57,574 nucleotides of DNA from Thraustochytrium sp. TN22. Lineage: Eukaryota > Sar > Bigyra > Thraustochytrida > Thraustochytriidae. The notes below the pieces were generated by a model. That model saw only the letters and a list, made by a program, of their open reading frames with translations, was not told the origin of the DNA and searched no databases. Below, piece by piece: positions 29,059 to 37,287 of the stretch. The stretch lies in the NCBI GenBank assembly GCA_013306675.1, contig JABLUY010000234.1, positions 1 through 57,574 on the forward strand, written 5' to 3'. The translations under genes and the position numbers were made by a program. Numbering within the stretch: position 1 is the stretch's first letter; each line of letters begins with the position of its first letter.

Positions 29059-30255
29059 ATGGGCATCAAGAACCTGATGAAGCTGCTGGACGAGGAGGCG
29101 GAGGGCTGCTACAAGCAGGCGGAGAAGGCGAGCTACATGGGCCGCACGGTGGCCATCGACGCGTCGATGCAAATGTACGCGTTTCTGGTGATGGTGCGCA
29201 CGGCGGGCGCGGGCGGCGCGCCGGCGCAGCACCTGATGAACGAGGCGGGCGAGGTGACCTCGCACATCAACGGGTTCTTCTACCGCACGATCAACCTGCT
29301 GCAAAAGGGGCTAAAGCCGGTGTTCGTGTTTGACGGCAAGGCGCCGGAGCTCAAGAGCGGTGAGATCGCCAAGCGCAAGGAGCTCAAGGCCAAGGCGGAG
29401 GCGGACCTGGCCAAGGCGCAGGAGGACCACGAGGGCGCGGAAGACCAAACCAAGGCGCAGGAGGAGATCGAGAAGGCGGCGAAGCGCACGACGCGGGTGA
29501 CGCGCGAGCACAACGCGGACATTCAGAAGCTGCTGCGGCTCATGGGCCTGCCCGTGATTCTGGCGCCCGGCGAGGCGGAGGCGCAGTGCGCGGAGCTGGC
29601 CAAGTCCGGCAAGGTGTACGCGGCGGCGACGGAGGACATGGACGCGCTGACGTTCGGCGCGCCGATTCTGCTGCGGCGGCTGACGCTGCCGGACTCGCAG
29701 AACCAGCCGGTGGTGGAGATCCACCTGGACAAGGTGCTGGCGCAGCTGGATCTGAGCATGGATCAGTTCATCGACCTGTGCATTCTTTGCGGGTGCGACT
29801 ACTGCTCGAGCATCAAGGGCATCGGGCCGAAGAAGGCGCTCAAGTATATCCGCGACCACAAGTCGCTGGACAAGGTGCTGGCGGTGCTGGAGAAGGAGGA
29901 GAAGTACGACATCCCGTCCGGCCTGCGCGACAACTTGGACCAGATCCGGACCATCTTCAAGACGCCGGACGTGACGGCGGGCGCCGAGGTGGACTTTAAG
30001 TTTGAGGCCGTGCAGACCGAGGAGCTGCTCAAATATCTTGTGGAGGAGAAGGGATTCGACGAGAAGCGCGTCAAGGCGGCGCTGGAGCGCCTCGAAAAGA
30101 GCAAGTCGCAGACCTCGCAGTCGCGCCTCGAGTCGTTCTTCAAGCCCAAGCCCGGCAGTGCGCCGGCTGCCGGCTTCAAGCGCAAGCCTGCGGGCGCGCA
30201 GCGCGGTCGTGGCGGCGGCGCCAAGCGCGGTCGCGGTCGTGGTGGGCGGCGTTGA
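29059..30255 (+). CDS. FEN1: Flap endonuclease 1
   Basis: 398 residues, ATG at 29059, single exon. It is the structure-specific 5' flap endonuclease of Okazaki-fragment maturation and long-patch base excision repair, in the nucleus. The N-terminal M-G-I-K-N-L and the XPG-N motif with D34 and D92 (V-F-D-G-K) are present. The XPG-I motif G-E-A-E-A-Q-C-A and T-E-D-M-D carry the metal ligands, and the helix-hairpin-helix reads I-K-G-I-G-P-K-K-A. A PIP box for PCNA binding (Q-S-R-L-E-S-F-F) sits near residue 353. The tail is Arg/Gly-rich (R-G-R-G-G-G) and longer than in animals, probably for nuclear localisation or RNA/DNA contact. Length and residues fit an active enzyme. Confidence 0.98.
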   Translation: MGIKNLMKLLDEEAEGCYKQAEKASYMGRTVAIDASMQMYAFLVMVRTAGAGGAPAQHLMNEAGEVTSHINGFFYRTINLLQKGLKPVFVFDGKAPELKSGEIAKRKELKAKAEADLAKAQEDHEGAEDQTKAQEEIEKAAKRTTRVTREHNADIQKLLRLMGLPVILAPGEAEAQCAELAKSGKVYAAATEDMDALTFGAPILLRRLTLPDSQNQPVVEIHLDKVLAQLDLSMDQFIDLCILCGCDYCSSIKGIGPKKALKYIRDHKSLDKVLAVLEKEEKYDIPSGLRDNLDQIRTIFKTPDVTAGAEVDFKFEAVQTEELLKYLVEEKGFDEKRVKAALERLEKSKSQTSQSRLESFFKPKPGSAPAAGFKRKPAGAQRGRGGGAKRGRGRGGRR

Positions 30256-30359
30256 AGGGGTCTAATTTAGAGAGGCTGTAAGAAACTTGAAGAGGCCATG
30301 GATTCAGTGGGTACGATCTTTGGTACCGCTTTGGTTATGTTAGCTAAAGAGGACACGGT

Positions 30360-32351
30360 TCAGTCTGTTGACTCCGCCAGCTCGAATGGCTCTAGCTGCT
30401 GCTGCTGCTGCTGCTGCTGCTGCGGGGACTGATCCTGCTTCTGCTTCATGAGACTGCGACCGTGAGCACGCAGCGTTTCCCTCAGGTAGCGCCAACGAGC
30501 GCTGCGCTTCCAGGCCGGCGGCTCAAGCTGCAGTGCGCGCAGAATGGCGCGACGCGGGATAAAGATGGCCTCTGAAAAAGTGAGGAAGCAGAGGCTAACG
30601 AGGTAGGCGCGCGCCGGGTGGTCGTCCTCGAGCAGGACCTGACCCGCGCCTACAACGGAGCCCGTCGTGCGTGCCACAAGCGGTGTGACGCGGCCCTCCA
30701 GGTCATACTGCGTGGACAAGGCGGCGCCGAGTGTGAGCACGTAGATGCCTCGTTCGTCGTCCGAGTCGTCAATGTGCATGTGGAGGGCCTCACCAGGCGA
30801 AAAGTCGACGAGCTCGCAAGAGTCGGCGATCATGAGCTGAGCGGCGGGACGCAGGTAGACGCGCGAGAGGTAGCGCACGCGCGAGATGGAGCGCTCGCAG
30901 AGCGCGAGCGCGGCGGCGCGGCGCAACTCGTCGGGCAAGGCCTGCAGCACGGAGAAGGCCTCGGCCATGCTGGAGCGTGCCGCGCCAGTGCTGCCGTTGC
31001 CGCGCAGCCACTTGATGCGCAGGTAATTGCGGATGCGGTCTGCGAGGAGCTCCTGCTGGCGCAGGTGCTCAAGGCTGTGCCTACGTATGCGCTCCTCGGC
31101 GTCGCGCAGCGAGGCGTCGTCCCCGCTCTCGTCGTCATCGGCATCAGCCAGCAAGGCGGCTTCCTGTGAGGCCATGAGCGCGCGCTGGTGCGCGGTGAAC
31201 TGCGAGATGAGGCGGTTGGCCTCGTCCATGCGCTCGCGAAAGGCGTCCTGCTCAGCGTGCAGCGAGGCGGCGATATTGACGGTGCTACCGACCACGTAGG
31301 CCCAGCAGATCCCAGCGAGGAGCATGAGAAAGGAGGCGATCCACCACTCGGCCGGTGTGTAAGGCGACAGCGTGCCGTAGCCGATGCTGGTGAGCGTCTG
31401 GATGGACCAGAAGAGCGCCAAGACGTAGCGGTCCGAGCTGTGCTCCCACCCCAGTGGGTTCAGCCCCGTGGAACCCTCATTCTGCTCCACGTAATTGGAG
31501 ATCCAATTGTCCGAGTTCGTGAGCGCCTCGCCAAAGCCGCCCGCCTCGCAGAGTGCCACGAAGACCCAGAGGCACGCCAGCCAGTGGCTCACGAGCGCCA
31601 GCATCAGCACGAACCACCCGAGCTGCAAGTAGCTGGACCGCACATTGGCGCGCAGCGAGGCCATGAGCTCGGAGTTGTTCATGATTTGCGACGCGCGCCA
31701 GAGCCGTGCGAACTTGAGGATGTCCACGGTCTTGAGCATGATCATCCAGTCCTGGTGCATGCCGGCCAGGTCAATGTTCAGGCGCTCACGCAGCACTGTG
31801 CGCCCGTATACCGCGAAGATGATGGTGCTCGGGATGCACGACAGCAGGTTTGGCAAGAACATGCCGCGCAGGTATCGCCGCTGGATGTCGCGCAGGTCCA
31901 CGAGCAGGTGGCCTCGCGCGTCGTACTGCGAGCGGAAAAAGTACAAGAAGGTGTCCACGAAGAACGACCCGTTCATGATGATGTTGAGCGCCAGCCACGC
32001 ATCGCTCACCAGCAGCAGGTAGCCGCCTGACACGCCGATTTGGTACGGCAGCGTGAACGACAGCACGAAGAGCAGCCACAGCATGTAGCCGTCCCACCAT
32101 CGGATCCACTTGTTCGTCGGGAAGATGACCCACTCTGGCCGCCGCCGCGCCAGTCGCCGCCGCCACGCGTCGACCTCGCGCTCCAGCGCCGACTGCGTCC
32201 TCCCGGCCTCCAGCTCTCCCTCCGGCAAGCTCATGCCCTTGTCCTTGGTCAGGCCGCCGTTGCCCTCTGCCGGCGGCGGCGGCGACGCCGCGAACGCCGC
32301 CGGCCCGGCCAGCCCGCCCGCTGGCCGCTCGTCCACCTTGCCGCCCGCCAT
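30360..32351 (-). CDS. Voltage-gated-type K+ channel of the EAG/CNG class
   Basis: 663 residues from the ATG at 32351. S1 is around 84-106, S5 around 243-268, then the pore helix and selectivity filter T-S-I-G-Y-G-T (321-327), and S6 around 335-360. The filter GYG means K+ selectivity. The S4 region (near 205-222) has few spaced basic residues (K-T-V-D-I-L-K-F-A-R-L-W-R), so voltage sensing may be weak. After S6 comes a C-linker with acidic inserts and a cyclic-nucleotide-binding-like fold (about 470-620: V-D-F-S-P-G-E-A, then G-S-V-V-G-A). The F-G-E and R-S/T-A phosphate-binding motif is missing, so it probably does not bind cAMP/cGMP, as in animal KCNH channels. A CAG-encoded Gln run precedes the C-terminus. 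Confidence 0.9.
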   Translation of the reverse strand: MAGGKVDERPAGGLAGPAAFAASPPPPAEGNGGLTKDKGMSLPEGELEAGRTQSALEREVDAWRRRLARRRPEWVIFPTNKWIRWWDGYMLWLLFVLSFTLPYQIGVSGGYLLLVSDAWLALNIIMNGSFFVDTFLYFFRSQYDARGHLLVDLRDIQRRYLRGMFLPNLLSCIPSTIIFAVYGRTVLRERLNIDLAGMHQDWMIMLKTVDILKFARLWRASQIMNNSELMASLRANVRSSYLQLGWFVLMLALVSHWLACLWVFVALCEAGGFGEALTNSDNWISNYVEQNEGSTGLNPLGWEHSSDRYVLALFWSIQTLTSIGYGTLSPYTPAEWWIASFLMLLAGICWAYVVGSTVNIAASLHAEQDAFRERMDEANRLISQFTAHQRALMASQEAALLADADDDESGDDASLRDAEERIRRHSLEHLRQQELLADRIRNYLRIKWLRGNGSTGAARSSMAEAFSVLQALPDELRRAAALALCERSISRVRYLSRVYLRPAAQLMIADSCELVDFSPGEALHMHIDDSDDERGIYVLTLGAALSTQYDLEGRVTPLVARTTGSVVGAGQVLLEDDHPARAYLVSLCFLTFSEAIFIPRRAILRALQLEPPAWKRSARWRYLRETLRAHGRSLMKQKQDQSPQQQQQQQQQLEPFELAESTD

Positions 32352-33415
32352 CGCTCTCGCGCTGCGGCGGCGGGCCGCCGATTCTGGTTTGCCATGCTTG
32401 GAGTGGAGACTTTCTGGCTTGACTCCGCAGACGAGTCACGGGTCACGAGTCCTTGTCGCGTCCGTCGCGTCCAACTTCGTCTCCGTGACCCGCTTGCCAG
32501 TGCCGGGGTCATCGTTCCCTGCGAGCAGGTGACTGGCAGAAGCGGAGCTTGGACTTGAACTTGAAGGCGACGCGACGCTGCCCGACGACCCCCGCCCTGA
32601 CTGACAGCGCTCGCTCGCGAACACAAAACAGAAAGAGAGCGGCGCTGTGCAGTGCTTGCTTGCCCCCTGGTCCGTGGTACCGATGTGGAGCGCAGCCTGG
32701 TAGCTCGAGGCCACTGCTGCCGGTAATGAATGATTGATCACAACAACCGTGATGGCCAGGCAGCCTGCCCTGCAGGTGTAAGATCTGCCAATGCCAGTCT
32801 ACAGGTAGGCGTATCCTGAAAAACGCTGCGCGGCGGTCGCGCTGCGCAACTTGGAGATGGATGTTGATGAGGTTCGATGATCTCAATAGCAAGCAGCGGC
32901 TGGCACTAACGTTAGGCCTAGTACTACTTTGACATTCCATTGTGCGCCGCGACGGTCCTGTCACACCCACCAGTCAGTCGCTCGTGCCCTTCAAGCTACT
33001 GCCATCGTCTCACCCCCCCCTCTCATCTCTCACCACACTTCGCTGCTGAGGGGCATCTGCTGGCACCATCTTCACCCCATCGCCACCTCACCCATCCCCA
33101 CATCCCTTTCCCATCTCGCCCCCACCATGCAAAGCGGCCAAAGATACTCCCCCCTCCGACACTCCGGGCGGGTCCGCAGCCCCTCCCGCGGCCCACTGGC
33201 CCCGCAGCCGCCCCGCACCGCTCCGCAGCGGGCGGCGGCAGAGGCGCGGCGGCCTGGCGCTGCCAGTGGGCCAGGGGCAGTGGCGGCGGCGGCGGAGGGT
33301 GGCGAGCCTCGCTCTGTCTCTGCGCTGCACCGGCGCCCGCCTCGGCCGGCCAGGGTTTCACGCGCGCGGCGCGGGCGGCAGATCGGCAAGCGCGGCGCGG
33401 GCGGCGCGCGCGGAG

Positions 33416-33453
<38 letters not shown>

Positions 33454-33560
33454 GGCGCGGCCCAGCAGCGGCTTCGGCGGCTTCGGCGGCTTTGGCGGCG
33501 GCTTTGGCGGCAGCGGCGGCGGCGTCGGCTCCCGTGGCGGCGGACGAGGGCGAGGGCAAG
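32352..33560. promoter_or_regulatory. Divergent promoter and leader, K+ channel / V-ATPase a
   Basis: 1.2-kb spacer between divergent genes. The right part (33170-33560) is a very GC-rich leader with CGG and GGC runs. The a-subunit frame is open through the leader but without ATG until 33561. The middle (32740-32940) is less GC-rich and is the best place for the core promoters. No element was identified with certainty. Confidence 0.4.
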
Positions 33561-33702
33561 ATGGCGGAGGAGGATACGGGCGTGGCGCAATGGTTCCGGT
33601 CCGCGGACATGGAGTACATCAACGTGGTGCTGCAGGAGGACTGCGCGCACCGCGTGCTGTCCCAGGTGGGGCGGCTGGGCGCCGTGCAGTTCACGGACCT
33701 GA
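33127..33702 (+). promoter_or_regulatory. Long upstream ORF overlapping the V-ATPase a start
   Basis: An ATG at 33127 in good context (CCACCATGC) opens 191 codons in another frame, running past the a-subunit ATG at 33561. Its product would be Arg/Ala-rich low-complexity protein, so it is unlikely to be a gene. If the mRNA begins upstream of 33127, this frame would repress translation of the main ORF; otherwise transcription starts later or an intron removes it. Confidence 0.35.
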
Positions 33703-36218
33703 ACCCTGACCTGACGGTGTTCCAGCGGCGGTTCGTGAACGAGGTGCAGCGGTGCGACGCGGTGGAGCGCAAGCTGCGGTACCTGGAGGAGCAGCTGTCG
33801 CGGTTCGACATGGCGGCGATCGGCAGCCCGAGCGTGGACGCGTTCCTGGACCGGCTGGACCAGCGCCAGGGCCTGGACGGCGAGGTGTCCCGGCAGCAGG
33901 TGAACTACATGGACAACCTGGAGAGCCACGTGGAGGAGAAGGAGTCCGAGCTCGTGCAGCTGAACATGTACAACTCGACGCTGAGCAGCGAGTACTTTTC
34001 GCAGATTGAGCTGCGTCACGTGCTGCAGCAGGCCAAGGCGTACGCGCAGGAGAACGTGACGAACGCGACCTTTGACGCGCAGAGCGTGGAGGTGGGCGGC
34101 GGCGCGGAGGCCGGCACGGGCGGCGCGGCGTACGAGGACTCGTCGCTGCGGTTCCGCTTCATCTCGGGCGTGGTGCTGCGCGAGAACCGCAACCGGTTCG
34201 AGCGCATGGTCTTCCGCAGCACGCGCGGCAACTGCCTGATGCGGTTCTACGACATTGACGACGACACCATCAAGAACGTGGACACGGGCGAGGTGGTGCG
34301 CAAGGACGTCTTCATCGTCTTCTTCCAGGCGCCGTACATTGAGAAGAAGATCCGTCGCATCTGCGATGCCTTCGAGGCGCGCCTGTACCAGATCCCGGAC
34401 CTGAGCAACGTGGCGGCCATCGAGGACCGGCTGCGCGAGGTGCACACGGACATTCAGGACCGTCAGCGCGTGCTGCAGAAGAACGAGGCGGACATCAAGG
34501 CGCTGCTGGCCGAGGTGGCCCAGTACCTGGAAGTGTGGAAGTGGATCGCCATGCGCGAGAAGTCCATCTACCACACGATGAACCTCTTCACGGCGGACGT
34601 GGCCGGCGTGCTGCGCGGCGAGGGCTGGGTGGTGGCGTCCAAGCGCCAGGAGGTGGCGGACGTGATCGCGCGCGCGCACGCCGAGTCGTCGTCGGCGCAG
34701 GCCATGCCGAGCTCGGTGAACGCTGTCCCGGAGGCGGAGTGGCCCTCGTCGCCGCCCACCTTCTTCCGCACCAACAAGTTCACTCGCGTCTTCCAGGTCA
34801 TCGTGGACACCTACGGTGTGCCGCGCTACCACGAGGCCAACCCGGCGCTCACCACGGTGGTGACCTTCCCCTTCTTCTTCGGCGTCATGTTCGGCGATAT
34901 TGGCCACGGCCTGCTGCTCTTCCTCTTCGCGCTCTTTGTCATCCTCAAGGAGAACGAGATCGCCAAGCATGTCGGCACCAACGAGCTCATGGACATGATC
35001 TATGGCGGTCGCTACGTGCTCGTGCTCATGGGCTTCTTCGCCACGTACTGCGGCTTCATCTACAACGACTGGTTCGCCATGGGCCTGCGCCTCTGGCCGT
35101 CCAAGTGGATCGAGGTCAACACCACGGACAGCGAGGTCATCTACTTCTCCCCGGACCCGGACTGGGTCTACCCGCTCGGCGTGGACCCGACGTGGCATCG
35201 CGCCACTAACGACCTGCTCTACTTCAACTCGCTCAAGATGAAGATGGCTGTCATTTTCGGCGTGGCGCACATGATGATGGGTCTCTTCCACCGCCTCTTC
35301 AACGCGCTCTACTTTCAGGACCGCGGCCTCATGCACAACCTCGACCTCTGGTTCGAGGCGCTCCCCATGATCCTTTTCATGGGCCTGCTCTTTGGCTACA
35401 TGTGCTTCCTCATCCTCTACAAGTGGTCGCTCTCCTGGATCGACGGCGACGACTGCGGCCGCACCAACTGCGGCAACCCGCCCGCGCTCATCTCCACGCT
35501 CATCAACATTGCGCTTTCCCCCGGCAACGTCCCTGTCGAGGAGCAGCTCTTCGACGGCCAGGGCGGCGTCCAGGCCGTCCTCCTCCTCATCGCCGTCATC
35601 ATGGTGCCGCTCATGCTTATCCCCAAGCCGTACTTTCTCATCCAGCGCATGAAGCACGAGCACGAGCGCGACCACGGGTCCTCTGCCAACGGTGGCGCCG
35701 GCGTCCAGGATGTCCCGGGCCATCACCAGGATCCCGAGTCCCACACCGACCTCATGCTCAACGACAACGACCACGAGGACGCCACGCTTAACCCGTCCGC
35801 ACCGCCCCACAAGGAGGAGGAGGAGGGCCATGGCTCCGGCGACATTATCATCCACCAGGCCATCGAGACCATCGAGTTCACCCTCGGCTGCATCTCCAAC
35901 ACTGCCTCCTACCTCCGTCTCTGGGCTCTCTCCCTTGCGCACTCGCAGCTCGCCTCCGTCTTCCTCGAGAAGGCCCTCCTCGACTACATCTCCGATGACT
36001 CCGCCATGGGCGTTATTCTCGCCTTTGGCGGCTACGCCGTCTTTGCCGCCATCACCTTTGCCGTGCTCATGTGCATGGACAACCTCGAGTGCTTCCTTCA
36101 CTCCCTTCGTCTCGCCTGGGTCGAGTTCCAGAACAAGTTCTACAAGGGTGATGGCGTCGCCTTCTCCCCGCTCGACTTTCGCGCCACTCTCCTCGCCGGC
36201 ATGTCTGCGGCCGAGTGA
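33561..36218 (+). CDS. ATP6V0A: V-type H+-ATPase subunit a (Vo sector)
   Basis: 885 residues from the ATG at 33561 (AAGATGGCG), the first in frame with the conserved N-terminus F-R-S-A-D-M-E-Y-I-N-V-V-L. The cytosolic half (1-415) has the usual coiled coil around L-E-E-Q-L-S-R-F and R-F-I-S-G-V-V. The membrane half has about eight helices starting at P-F-F-F-G-V-M-F-G-D-I-G-H-G. The essential Arg of the proton path is R786 in S-Y-L-R-L-W-A-L-S-L-A-H-S-Q-L, equivalent to yeast Vph1 R735. It forms the two proton half-channels against the c-ring in acidic organelles or the contractile vacuole. The acidic/His-rich loop before the last helices is longer than usual. Length is slightly above the family's typical 820-860. 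Confidence 0.97.
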   Translation: MAEEDTGVAQWFRSADMEYINVVLQEDCAHRVLSQVGRLGAVQFTDLNPDLTVFQRRFVNEVQRCDAVERKLRYLEEQLSRFDMAAIGSPSVDAFLDRLDQRQGLDGEVSRQQVNYMDNLESHVEEKESELVQLNMYNSTLSSEYFSQIELRHVLQQAKAYAQENVTNATFDAQSVEVGGGAEAGTGGAAYEDSSLRFRFISGVVLRENRNRFERMVFRSTRGNCLMRFYDIDDDTIKNVDTGEVVRKDVFIVFFQAPYIEKKIRRICDAFEARLYQIPDLSNVAAIEDRLREVHTDIQDRQRVLQKNEADIKALLAEVAQYLEVWKWIAMREKSIYHTMNLFTADVAGVLRGEGWVVASKRQEVADVIARAHAESSSAQAMPSSVNAVPEAEWPSSPPTFFRTNKFTRVFQVIVDTYGVPRYHEANPALTTVVTFPFFFGVMFGDIGHGLLLFLFALFVILKENEIAKHVGTNELMDMIYGGRYVLVLMGFFATYCGFIYNDWFAMGLRLWPSKWIEVNTTDSEVIYFSPDPDWVYPLGVDPTWHRATNDLLYFNSLKMKMAVIFGVAHMMMGLFHRLFNALYFQDRGLMHNLDLWFEALPMILFMGLLFGYMCFLILYKWSLSWIDGDDCGRTNCGNPPALISTLINIALSPGNVPVEEQLFDGQGGVQAVLLLIAVIMVPLMLIPKPYFLIQRMKHEHERDHGSSANGGAGVQDVPGHHQDPESHTDLMLNDNDHEDATLNPSAPPHKEEEEGHGSGDIIIHQAIETIEFTLGCISNTASYLRLWALSLAHSQLASVFLEKALLDYISDDSAMGVILAFGGYAVFAAITFAVLMCMDNLECFLHSLRLAWVEFQNKFYKGDGVAFSPLDFRATLLAGMSAAE

Positions 36219-36656
36219 TGAGAGTGTGATGCAAGCTCACGGATAGCATCTCGCATTTCACCTCGCCTTTTTAAACGTCTTTCTTTTTCTTGATACCATG
36301 GTAGACTCTCTCTCTGTCAGAGTCTTGTCTTGCTTGCGGTGTTGTTCATGACGGAAGAGCAGGGGGAGCTCCAACTCTTATAGTTAGTTAGCACGTACTT
36401 TTTCGGGCACCTCACTCACTCACAACATGGCAGTTAGGCGTGTGAGAGTGAGCCGAGCCGCCAGCCAGGGCACCGAGCAAACGAAAGCAAATCAACAACA
36501 ACAAGACCGTCGCCACAGCCGCCGCCGCCGCCGCCGCCGCCGCGGACCAAGGGCGCAGAGGCGAACACAGCGCGCGCGAGAGAGAGAGACACACGTCCGG
36601 AGCGCTGCGCTCGCTGCCAGGTGCAGGACGGCCTTGACTTCCTCGTCCTCTTCATC
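36219..36656. other. Spacer upstream of the zinc-knuckle gene
   Basis: Begins with the 3' flank of the V-ATPase gene, including TTTTTAAACGTCTTTCTTTT-type T-rich sequence near 36265-36290. It ends with a GCC repeat (36515-36541) and a GA repeat (36577-36590) in the leader of the next gene. No gene is seen. Confidence 0.4.
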
Positions 36657-37169
36657 ATGAACAAGCTCGACCTCTCGCTGGATGAGCTGGCGGCCATGAG
36701 CCGCAAGGAGCAGCAGGAGAAGCGAAAGAAGGAGCAGCAACAGGCTGCCACGAAGCGCGCGGGCGCAGGCGCAGGTGGTCCGGCTGCGGGCCCCAGCAAG
36801 CGCGCCAACAAGCGCAAGGAGCGCCGCGAGGCGGCCGGGCCGCTGGGCTCCGGCGCGAAGCAGCCGCCTGGTGCCGCGAAGCTGCAGCATCAGCAGCAGC
36901 AGCAAGGCGTGCCGAGCTGCAAGGGGTGCGGGTCGACCAAGCATGCCAAGGCGGACTGCCCGTACAAGACGCAGCGTTGCTCGCAGTGCTTCCGCGTGGG
37001 GCATGCCAAGGCGACGTGCGTGCAGCCCAAGGCGTGCCGCGCGTGCGCGTCCACCAAGCACGTCCGGGCTGACTGCCCGCACAAGGACAAGGAGTGCAAG
37101 AACTGCAAGCGCACGGGCCACATCAAGGCTGCCTGCCTGCAGCCGCTCCAGCAGACTACCGTCAACTAA
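36657..37169 (+). CDS. Four-CCHC zinc-knuckle protein with a UAP56-binding-like N-terminus
   Basis: 170 residues from the ATG at 36657; the frame upstream of it has only GTG. Residues 1-14 (M-N-K-L-D-L-S-L-D-E-L-A-A-M) resemble the UAP56-binding motif of mRNA export adaptors such as ALY/REF (D-M-S-L-D-D-I-I). The middle is Lys/Arg/Gln-rich. The C-terminal half has four perfect C-X2-C-X4-H-X4-C knuckles in an alternating pattern: knuckles 1 and 3 have S-T-K-H, knuckles 2 and 4 have G-H. The set therefore arose by duplication of a pair. CCHC knuckles of this type bind single-stranded RNA or DNA. A role in mRNA packaging or export is suggested but not proven. It is convergent with the OPT transporter gene. 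Confidence 0.85.
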   Translation: MNKLDLSLDELAAMSRKEQQEKRKKEQQQAATKRAGAGAGGPAAGPSKRANKRKERREAAGPLGSGAKQPPGAAKLQHQQQQQGVPSCKGCGSTKHAKADCPYKTQRCSQCFRVGHAKATCVQPKACRACASTKHVRADCPHKDKECKNCKRTGHIKAACLQPLQQTTVN

Positions 37170-37287
37170 GAGCGACTCCCCCAGAGCAGCTTGCTCGCTG
37201 CAACTGCAGCGACAGCAACAACACTATTCGATCTCAAATCACATCACACATGAGAGCTGGTTTGTATAGGCTACCACCCACTTATCT

